From: Chloroflexota bacterium
Lineage (GTDB): Bacteria > Chloroflexota > UBA11872 > UBA12225 > JAJDUF01
Direction of reading: 5' to 3'
Assembly: GCA_022826725.1 (NCBI GenBank)
Contig: JAJDUF010000004.1
Location: forward strand, 62,001 to 126,000
DNA: 64,000 nt
Positions 44,888 through 51,843 of the stretch are shown here, piece after piece; the stretch's first letter is position 1, and each line of letters opens with the position of its first letter. Below the pieces are notes generated by a model. The model was not told where the DNA came from and did not search any database. It was given only the letters and a program-made list of their open reading frames with translations. Position numbers and translations under genes: made by a program.

Positions 44888-45004
44888 GAGGTCACCCCGG
44901 ACGCCGAGGGTGAGACGCACCGTTTGCTATAACTACCCGGCGGTCCCCGGACCCAGCGGCCCCGGCCGGTTTTGGCCCTACTCCACGCTTTCAAGCTACG
45001 TGTG

Positions 45005-46282
45005 ATGGCAGCTCAACGCTTACGTGTCGGCGTGCTCTTTGGCAGCCGGTCGGTAGAGCACGATGTCTCTATCGTGACGGCGGTGCAGGCGATGGCGGCC
45101 ATGGACCGCGCCAAGTACGAGGTTATCCCGATCTACGTCACCAAAGCAGGACGGTGGCTGACCGGGGAGGCGCTGGCCCACCTCGACACCTACCGTGCCC
45201 CCCAGGACCTGAAGCCGGCCCTCCGGGCCTACCTCAGCCCGGAGCCACAGGATGGTGTGCTGGTACAACCCCGTAGCTGGGGACAGCGTCTCCTGCGTCA
45301 GGTGCAGGAGTTGCGGCTTGATGTCGCTTTCCCCTGTATGCACGGCACGCACGGCGAAGACGGCACGCTCCAGGGCCTGTTGGAGCTTGCCAACGTTCCC
45401 TACGTCGGCACCGGAGTCGTCGGCTCGGCGGTAGGCATGGACAAGATCATTATGAAGGCCGCCTTTGCCGCCGCCGGCCTGCCGCTCCTGCCGTATCGCT
45501 GGTTCCGGCGGTCACAGTGGGAGAATGAGCCGGAATCGGTGCTCGAACAAATCGAGCGCGAACTGACCTATCCGCTATTCGTCAAACCGGCCAACCTGGG
45601 ATCGAGTATCGGCATCTCGCAGGCGCGGAACCGCGACGAGCTTGAAGCCGGGCTGGCCATCGCAGCGCAATACGACCGGCGGCTCTTGGTCGAGCAGGCG
45701 CTCGAGGACGCTATCGAGATCAACTGCTCCGTCTTGGGCAACGACGACCCGCACCCGTCAGTCTGCGAGCAGCCCGTTCCGTGGGCGGAGTTCCTGAGCT
45801 ATGAAGACAAGTACCTGCGGAGCGGCGACAAGGCAGCGGGTATGGCGAGCATTGACCGGCGCATCCCGGCACCCATCCCAGCTCAACTCACCCAACGTAT
45901 TCAGGCGGCGGCCGTGACCGCCTTTCGCGCGACGGACTGCGCCGGCGTGGCCCGCGTTGATCTTTTAGTGGATGACCCCGCCAGAGCCGCACCATCCGCT
46001 GAGAACCCCAAGCGTGCGGCTCTGGCTGCGGAGGCCAACGGAGCGTTCTACGTCAACGAGATTAATACGATCCCCGGCTCGTTGAGCTTCTACTTGTGGG
46101 AAGCGAGTGGATTGAGCTATCCAGAGTTGATTGACCGCCTCATTGCACTCGCGCTGGAGCGACACCAGGATAAGCAGCGCACCATCACGACGTTCGAGTC
46201 GACCGTCCTGGCGCACGCTGCCGGCAGCAGCCCCAAGCACGGTGCCCCACAACCCGGCGGGCCGGACCAGCCAAGCCGCTAA
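45005..46282 (+). CDS. ddl: D-alanine--D-alanine ligase
   Basis: 425 residues from the ATG at 45005. RLRVGVLFGSRSVEHDVSIV opens the N-terminal domain; FPCMHGTHGEDGTLQGLLEL, ATP-grasp segments FVKPANLGSSIGISQARN and EQALEDAIEINCSVLGND follow, and the metal site is NEINTIPGSLSFYLWEASG. It makes the D-Ala-D-Ala that MurF adds, matching the MurF-MraY pair just upstream on the same strand. A C-terminal tail of about 40 residues beyond the usual end is Ala/Gly/Pro-rich. It overlaps the convergent small ORF by four bases. Confidence 0.95.
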   Translation: MAAQRLRVGVLFGSRSVEHDVSIVTAVQAMAAMDRAKYEVIPIYVTKAGRWLTGEALAHLDTYRAPQDLKPALRAYLSPEPQDGVLVQPRSWGQRLLRQVQELRLDVAFPCMHGTHGEDGTLQGLLELANVPYVGTGVVGSAVGMDKIIMKAAFAAAGLPLLPYRWFRRSQWENEPESVLEQIERELTYPLFVKPANLGSSIGISQARNRDELEAGLAIAAQYDRRLLVEQALEDAIEINCSVLGNDDPHPSVCEQPVPWAEFLSYEDKYLRSGDKAAGMASIDRRIPAPIPAQLTQRIQAAAVTAFRATDCAGVARVDLLVDDPARAAPSAENPKRAALAAEANGAFYVNEINTIPGSLSFYLWEASGLSYPELIDRLIALALERHQDKQRTITTFESTVLAHAAGSSPKHGAPQPGGPDQPSR

Positions 46283-46389
46283 GAACGGCGCGGGCGACGC
46301 TCACTCGTTGTCCCCTTCACGGTGACGATCAAAAAGGCGACGGCAGCGACCAAGACCGTCGCTCCTTGCAGAATGTCGGCAGTAAACAT
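46279..46389 (-). CDS. Possible 36-residue membrane peptide
   Basis: The ATG at 46389 has GAGGT about ten bases upstream. The product has one hydrophobic segment (LQGATVLVAAVAFLIVTV) and a basic tail rich in Arg, a composition common in small regulatory or leader membrane proteins. It overlaps the ddl stop codon. Its reality is not certain. Confidence 0.4.
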   Translation of the reverse strand: MFTADILQGATVLVAAVAFLIVTVKGTTSERRPRRS

Positions 46390-46512
46390 ACGCGGTGTAC
46401 CTCTCTTTTCTTGAACGAGGGGTAGCTCGTTTGGTGTTGGCCGCTCTCGATTTTGGTAGGCGTACATACGTTACTCCGACACAGACCGGAGATGAGGAAG
46501 GTGCTCGCAACG

Positions 46513-48621
46513 ATGAACGGTACGAATGCTGCCGGCGAACGTACCGGCTTGGGACCTGCGGACATCGCAGTGCTCGGTCCCGGCTTCCCAACCCTACACG
46601 ACCCGCGGCTGCGCGAGGTGCGCCACAGCGACGAGACCTACACGCTACCGGCCTACGCCAGCCGGGCGGCGTGGCTCACGCGGGCAGCGCAGCTGCGCCA
46701 GCGCATTTTGGTGACTGCGGGCTTGTGGCCGGAGCCGCCGCGTACCCCGCTCCGGGCAAGGGTGTGGGGACGGCTGGAGCGCGACGGCTACACCGTCGAG
46801 AAGGTGGCCTTTCAGAGCTTTCCCGGCTGCTACGTGACGGGCAACCTCTACCGGCCGCGGGCACAAGCGTCCGGCCGGCGCTACCCGGCGGTGCTCAACC
46901 CGCACGGCCATTGGCCGCAGGGCCGGCTGGCCGAGGAGTCCCGCGGCAGCGTCCCGGCACGGTGCATTACGTTCGCCCGCCAGGGCTTTGTCGCCTTCTC
47001 CTACGACATGGTGGGTTACCTGGATAGTCGTCAGGTGGACCATCGTGCCTTTGGCGGCTGGCGCGAATGGCTGTGGGGCATCCACTCACTTGGTCTGCAA
47101 CTCTGGAACTCGATCCGGTCGCTGGACTTTCTGACCGAGCTACCGGACGTTGACCCCGCACGGCTCGCTTGCACGGGCGCCTCCGGCGGCGGCACCCAGA
47201 CGTTCTTGCTGACCGCCGTTGACGACCGCGTACAGGTGGCAGCGCCGGTCAACATGATCTCGGCGCACATGCAGGGCGGCTGTGTCTGCGAGAATGCGCC
47301 CGGCTTGCGGCTAGATACCTTCAACGTGGAGATCGCGGCGCTGACCGCCCCGCGTCCCATGATCCTCGTCTCCGCGACCGGCGATTGGACCGCGAATACG
47401 CCCACGGTGGAGTTTCCGGCCATCCGGTCCGTCTACCGCCTGTTCGGCGCGGAGGATCGCGTGGCGAGCGTGCAGATTGACGCCGGCCACAACTACAACC
47501 GCGCCAGCCGAGAGGCGGTGTATGCCTTCTTCGCGCACTGGCTGGGCGGCGCACCGGCAGGAACCCGTGTGCCGGAAGAACCGTACCCGGTGGAGCGGGA
47601 CGCCGACCTGCGGGTCTTCCCGGAAGGCGAGCCGCTGCCGGCCGACGCGCTTGACGCTGCGGGCATCACCACGGCCCTCGTGCGCCAAGCTCGGACTGCG
47701 GTCCGCGACCGTTGGCCCTGCGATGCTCGGCAAGCGGAGCAACTCCGGGCGGAATTCGGCGCGGCCTTTGCCGACGTGCTGGCTGCCGGTTCGCCACAGC
47801 CGGAGGCGCTTGCCATTGAGCGACGGACAAGCGAACAGTTGACGAGTACCGCGGGAACACGCTACCGGCTGGAGCGGCTCCTCATCGGCCGCCAAGCCGA
47901 CGGCGGTGCGCCTGCTACCATGTTCCCAGCCCTCCACCTCACACCGCTGGAACCGGCGACCAGCGGTACCCAGCCGCCGGTGCTCTTGGTTCACGGAGCG
48001 GGGAAAGGGGCCAGCTTCCGGCAGGAGGGAGAGACGGTGCAACTGGGCCAGTTGGCGGCCACGTTGCTCGGTGCGGGCCACCCGGTGCTCACCTGCGACG
48101 TGTTTCTCACCGGGGAATATCTCAGCCCACTCGGTCACACGGGGCGTCCCGTGCTGGAAGCGCACTTCACGACCTTCAATCGCACCGACGCGCAGTGGCG
48201 CGTCTATGACGTGGTCACGGCCGTCGCGGTGCTCCGACAGCTCGCCGGAGCGGCAGCCGTTGACCTCGTGGGCGCTGGCGATGCCGGCCTCTGGTGCCTA
48301 CTCGCTCGCGCCGTTGCCGGGGCGAGTATCCGTAAGCTGGCAGCGGACATGAACGGCTTTGGCCGGGACCGGGATGAGGACTACCGGGACCGCCTCTACA
48401 TCCCCGGACTACGGCGCCTTGGCGACGTATCCACTGCGGTCGCGCTCGCGGCGCCGGCACCACTGCTGCTACACGGGGCCGAGGCCGACAGCGCGGCCCT
48501 ACCGCTGACACGCCGGCTCCACCAGCTCTACGCAGCACTCAACCGGCCGGACGCGCTCACCACCCGGCAAGACACCGCCGACGCGGCCGAGCTCTGTGCC
48601 TGGCTGGCAGCCGATAGCTAA
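46513..48621 (+). CDS. Two-domain acetyl xylan esterase-like alpha/beta hydrolase
   Basis: 702 residues from the ATG at 46513 (an ATG at 46492 is possible). The first ~380 residues form an AXE1-like alpha/beta hydrolase: NPHGHWPQGRLAEESRG, DMVGYLDSRQVDHRAFGG and the nucleophile elbow CTGASGGGTQTFLL; the Asp and His are probably in DWTANTPTVEFP and DAGHNYNRASREAV. The second half repeats the fold in degraded form (LLVHGAGKGASFRQEGETVQ, VDLVGAGDAGLWCLLARA), with no Ser at the elbow, so it is probably a non-catalytic or binding domain. No signal peptide is apparent. The natural ester is unknown. Confidence 0.75.
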   Translation: MNGTNAAGERTGLGPADIAVLGPGFPTLHDPRLREVRHSDETYTLPAYASRAAWLTRAAQLRQRILVTAGLWPEPPRTPLRARVWGRLERDGYTVEKVAFQSFPGCYVTGNLYRPRAQASGRRYPAVLNPHGHWPQGRLAEESRGSVPARCITFARQGFVAFSYDMVGYLDSRQVDHRAFGGWREWLWGIHSLGLQLWNSIRSLDFLTELPDVDPARLACTGASGGGTQTFLLTAVDDRVQVAAPVNMISAHMQGGCVCENAPGLRLDTFNVEIAALTAPRPMILVSATGDWTANTPTVEFPAIRSVYRLFGAEDRVASVQIDAGHNYNRASREAVYAFFAHWLGGAPAGTRVPEEPYPVERDADLRVFPEGEPLPADALDAAGITTALVRQARTAVRDRWPCDARQAEQLRAEFGAAFADVLAAGSPQPEALAIERRTSEQLTSTAGTRYRLERLLIGRQADGGAPATMFPALHLTPLEPATSGTQPPVLLVHGAGKGASFRQEGETVQLGQLAATLLGAGHPVLTCDVFLTGEYLSPLGHTGRPVLEAHFTTFNRTDAQWRVYDVVTAVAVLRQLAGAAAVDLVGAGDAGLWCLLARAVAGASIRKLAADMNGFGRDRDEDYRDRLYIPGLRRLGDVSTAVALAAPAPLLLHGAEADSAALPLTRRLHQLYAALNRPDALTTRQDTADAAELCAWLAADS

Positions 48622-48631
48622 CGACTGCCAG

Positions 48632-49645
48632 CTACGTATAAATGATCCGCATGGCCTCGCGGACTTCCTGCATCGTCTGCTCGGCGGTCCGCCTCGCGCG
48701 TCCGGTGCCGTCGAGCAGGGCGGCGCGCACGTCGTCGGGGCGGGCAGCGTAGGCCGCGCGGCGCTCGCGGATGGGATCGAGGAAGTCGTTGAGCGCCTTA
48801 ATCAGCCGTTCCTTCACCTCACTGTCACTGACCCGGCCAGCACGGTAGCGCTCCTTGAGGTCGGCCACCTCGGCCGCGTCCGGGTTGAAAGCGTCGTGAT
48901 ACTCGAACACCGGGTTGTACTCGACCACGCCGGGATCGGTGGGACGCAGGCGCGGGTGCGTACCGGTGATGTCCGTCACCATGCGCTTGACCTTGCGCTC
49001 GACCGTGCCGGCACCGTCCGAGAGATAGATCGCATTGTCGAGGCTCTTGCTCATCTTGGCCTTCCCATCGAGGCCAACGAGCCGCGGCACCCGCCCGATC
49101 AGCGCCCGCGGGATGGGGAAGACCTCGCCATAGGCACGATTGAACCGCCGCGCGATCTGGCGCGTGTACTCGATGTGCGGCGCTTGATCTTCACCCACGG
49201 GAACGAGGTGCGCTTTCGGCAGGATGATGTCGGCAATCTGGCTGGCCGGGTAGTTGAAAAAGCCCAGACTCAGCTCGGCATTCTCCTCTTCAAGCTGCGC
49301 CATCTCCGCCTTGAGCGTGGGATTGCGCTGATGGCGGTTGAGCGGCACCAGCATACTCAGCAGCATTGTTAGCTCGGCGTGCTCCGGGATATAGCTCTGG
49401 ATCACAAAGGCGCTCCGGTGCGGGTCCAGCCCCACCGCGAGCCAGTCCAAAGTGACCTCGATCACCGACTCGCGGATGCGCTCGATCTCCCCGAGATGGT
49501 CGCTCAACGCCTGATAGTCGGCAATCAGGAAAAAGCACTCGTATTCGTCTTGCAGGCGCACCCAGTTCTCCAGAGCGCCGGCGTAGTGGCCGAGATGCAG
49601 TGACCCGGTGGGTCGCGTCCCGGTCAAGATGCGCTGTTTGGGCAT
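48632..49645 (-). CDS. trpS: Tryptophanyl-tRNA synthetase (bacterial type)
   Basis: 337 residues, the normal bacterial length. The class I signatures are intact: RPTGSLHLGHYAGALENWV (HIGH as HLGH) and DGKAKMSKSLDNAIYL (KMSKS). GEDQAPHIEYTRQIARRFN binds tryptophan and the C-terminal RYRAGRVSDSEVKERLIKAL is also typical. It charges tRNA(Trp). The gene is downstream of, and on the same strand as, a second TrpRS-like gene (49757-51406), with 111 bases between. Confidence 0.95.
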   Translation of the reverse strand: MPKQRILTGTRPTGSLHLGHYAGALENWVRLQDEYECFFLIADYQALSDHLGEIERIRESVIEVTLDWLAVGLDPHRSAFVIQSYIPEHAELTMLLSMLVPLNRHQRNPTLKAEMAQLEEENAELSLGFFNYPASQIADIILPKAHLVPVGEDQAPHIEYTRQIARRFNRAYGEVFPIPRALIGRVPRLVGLDGKAKMSKSLDNAIYLSDGAGTVERKVKRMVTDITGTHPRLRPTDPGVVEYNPVFEYHDAFNPDAAEVADLKERYRAGRVSDSEVKERLIKALNDFLDPIRERRAAYAARPDDVRAALLDGTGRARRTAEQTMQEVREAMRIIYT

Positions 49646-49706
49646 CGAAACACGCTCTCCTTCGCTGCTGGATTCCCGCGCAAGCGGATTGACGGTGACG
49701 GCTATC

Positions 49707-49732
49707 GGGCCGGCGTGGTGACGCGCCGGCCC
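49707..49732. other. GC hairpin between the two TrpRS-type genes
   Basis: GGGCCGGCG (49707-49715) pairs with CGCCGGCCC (49724-49732) around an eight-base loop. It sits between the stop of the fusion gene and the start of trpS, so it could act as a partial terminator or processing site. There is no T-run. Confidence 0.4.
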
Positions 49733-49756
49733 TCCATCATAGCAATAGGAGCGCCA

Positions 49757-51406
49757 TCATCCGGCTACCGGAGCCGTACTCCCACTCACAATCTCGTCAA
49801 TCCGCTGCGTCGTCTCCGGCGCCAGCGCCGCCCGGCGGTCACGGTGCGCCGCCAGTTGCTCCACCAAGCGGTCGGCGGTATCCGTTTTGCAGTCTCGACA
49901 GAGCAGCTGCCCGGCGCGACACGCTTGCTGGATCGCCGCGTATTCGTCGGGCGCGGGGACGGCTTGGAGCGCCATCAGGCTCGATACGGAGCAGACGCGC
50001 GGATCGGGGTTGCCGCCCAGCCGGCGGTGCTCGACCACCGTTGCCCGTCCACCCGTAACCGCGGTCATCACCTTGCGGCGAATGATCGCCGGATCATCCC
50101 GGTAGAAGATCGCCCCTTGAGGCAGCGCGCCGTGCATAACGTCCACAGAAGCGTTCGTGCGCGGATCAACATACGTGGTCAGGCTCTTGGCCGCGCGGAC
50201 GTACAGTCCCGCCGGCCGGGAGAAGCCGCAACTCTCGGCCAGATTGCGAGCCAGGCGGACGTAGACATCGTGCTCCAACCCACCAACCACTTGGGTACGG
50301 CACCGCCCGCCGCCTAGCGATCGCTGCGGGTACAAAATGTCGGCGACATAGATCAGCGGCAGGAACGTCGCACTCACACTGTCGCTCAGACGCAAGCCGA
50401 GCGCGGAGTTGATGATATTCACCCGCAGCTTCGCCCCGACCTCGTAGGCCAGCTGCGCGACGGCACTGCGTTGGGATTGGGCATATACATCGGCGGCGCC
50501 CACGTCGAGGCCGAGGGCCGCGCAATCCCGCAGGATGTCCCGCATGGCCGCCGCGGCGTCGGCGCGTTGTTGTCCCCGCAGCGTGACGGTTTCCATGTCG
50601 TTGAAGGTGAGCACGACCTGGGCACCCAGGCGTTGATAGTGCGCGAGCAGATTAATCAGCGCACCCTGCCCCAGGTGCAGCGGCCCGGTTGGCACCAGGC
50701 TCGCCATGACCACGCAGCGGTCGCCACCGAGCAGCGCCTGCAAGAAAAGATCGTTGTCCCGCGAGCCGGCCAGCATCCCCTTGGCTGCCAGTGGCGGCGG
50801 TGTCTCGAACCAATCCAAGAACGCACGCTGCTGGTCGGGATACTCGTGGCTGAGGCCGGTGAGGCGGAACTCTTTGATGAGCGCGGTCTCACGGGCGAGC
50901 GGCTGGTCGCCGGTACGCACAACCCGCGAGGGTATTTCGATGTCGGCCTCGGCCGGCTGTGCGCTCTCGGCGTCGAGAATCTCGCCGTGTAGCTGCGAGA
51001 GCCGCGCCGCGATGTCGTTGAGCGTACGCTCTTGAATCTCCCGGGCCTTGGCGAGCACGAGTCGGGTCACGTCCTCCGCAGTTTCCGGGGGAAAGCCGAC
51101 CTGCCTGGCCTGGCGCCGGGCACGGTTGAAGAGGCGGTCTTCCACGAACGGCTTGTGGATCGTGTCACCGGCGAGATACTTCTCGACGGCGACCCGCTGT
51201 GCAGCAGCGATCCGCTGCTGCAGCAGCGCCAGAATGCTGTCGTGCCTCGCGGCGATGATGTCTCGCTGCGTAGCGAGGTACTGTTCAAAGACCGCCGGAG
51301 GCAAGTCTAGTCCCGCTCTGACCTCTTTTGGATCGGCGCCGGCGAGGATCGCCGCAATCGCCTCTTCGATGCGAGCGAGGTCTGAGGAGGGCTGCGATTG
51401 GCCCAC
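49757..51406 (-). CDS. Chorismate mutase (AroQ) domain fused to archaeal/eukaryotic-type TrpRS-like domain
   Basis: 549 residues. Residues ~1-45 are a short helical lead. Residues ~46-130 fit the AroQ chorismate mutase fold. By eye, R48, R65, K76, E89 and Q125 fall, without gaps, at the E. coli active-site spacing of R11, R28, K39, E52 and Q88; the D48 and R51 equivalents are K85 and V88. From ~210 on it resembles archaeal/eukaryotic TrpRS: SRDNDLFLQALLGG, PTGPLHLGQ (HIGH, 244-247), GGLEHDVYVRLARNLAE and TVVEHRRLGGN (456-466). The KMSKS position reads VMHGA (423-427), losing the Lys. Canonical trpS lies just downstream. It may activate tryptophan for another acceptor, act in aromatic metabolism, or regulate. 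I know of no described protein with this fusion. Confidence 0.8.
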   Translation of the reverse strand: MGQSQPSSDLARIEEAIAAILAGADPKEVRAGLDLPPAVFEQYLATQRDIIAARHDSILALLQQRIAAAQRVAVEKYLAGDTIHKPFVEDRLFNRARRQARQVGFPPETAEDVTRLVLAKAREIQERTLNDIAARLSQLHGEILDAESAQPAEADIEIPSRVVRTGDQPLARETALIKEFRLTGLSHEYPDQQRAFLDWFETPPPLAAKGMLAGSRDNDLFLQALLGGDRCVVMASLVPTGPLHLGQGALINLLAHYQRLGAQVVLTFNDMETVTLRGQQRADAAAAMRDILRDCAALGLDVGAADVYAQSQRSAVAQLAYEVGAKLRVNIINSALGLRLSDSVSATFLPLIYVADILYPQRSLGGGRCRTQVVGGLEHDVYVRLARNLAESCGFSRPAGLYVRAAKSLTTYVDPRTNASVDVMHGALPQGAIFYRDDPAIIRRKVMTAVTGGRATVVEHRRLGGNPDPRVCSVSSLMALQAVPAPDEYAAIQQACRAGQLLCRDCKTDTADRLVEQLAAHRDRRAALAPETTQRIDEIVSGSTAPVAG

Positions 51407-51843
51407 GCCTCACCCCCCGCTCCCATACCGGTCATTCCCGCGAAAGCGGGAACCCAGCGCCGTCGGGACGTGGAGAATTGCAGCACTCCCCCTCATCAAC
51501 TTTCCCCGCCGCCTGGAATTGCCGTAACCGTCGGCAACCCAGTACCCGCCGCTCCTACCGCCCACGCAGCCAACTGCGTGTGCCCCACAGCATACGGGCA
51601 AGACACGACCTGTCAAGATTGCACCACCAGCGCCAGCATGACGGATGGTCGTTCGTCATGCCCACGTCAGCAGGAATCTACTCTCCAGCGCTATCGCTCG
51701 GCGCTGGAGAGGGGACAGGGGGGTGAGTCCCGCTTTAACGAATGTTTAATCTAGCGCGAACGTCTATTTGAGACAAGGCTGTTAGACTGCATTGCATTGA
51801 GTTCCCAACGGCATAGTGTGCGAGCGTATGTGGAAGAGGGGTA
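51407..51843. repeat. Divergent intergenic gap with two hairpin repeats
   Basis: TTCCCGC/GCGGGAA around GAAA (51435-51452), like 20927-20944, and CTCTCCAGCGC/GCGCTGGAGAG (51681-51711) followed by GGGGGGTGAGTCCCGC (51717-51732). No gene is seen. The gap separates the fusion gene and the export operon, which diverge from it. I saw no T-box motif. Confidence 0.6.

Noticed and set aside
44281-44913. A 210-codon plus-strand frame over the coiled-coil gene
   Set aside because: Antisense to heptad-rich coding; the minus strand has a matched promoter.
46395-47027. A 210-codon plus-strand frame overlapping the esterase-like gene
   Set aside because: Out of frame with the esterase and without domain features.
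51407-51843. T-box or tryptophan attenuator upstream of the fusion gene
   Set aside because: No T-box antiterminator motif or Trp-rich leader peptide found by eye.
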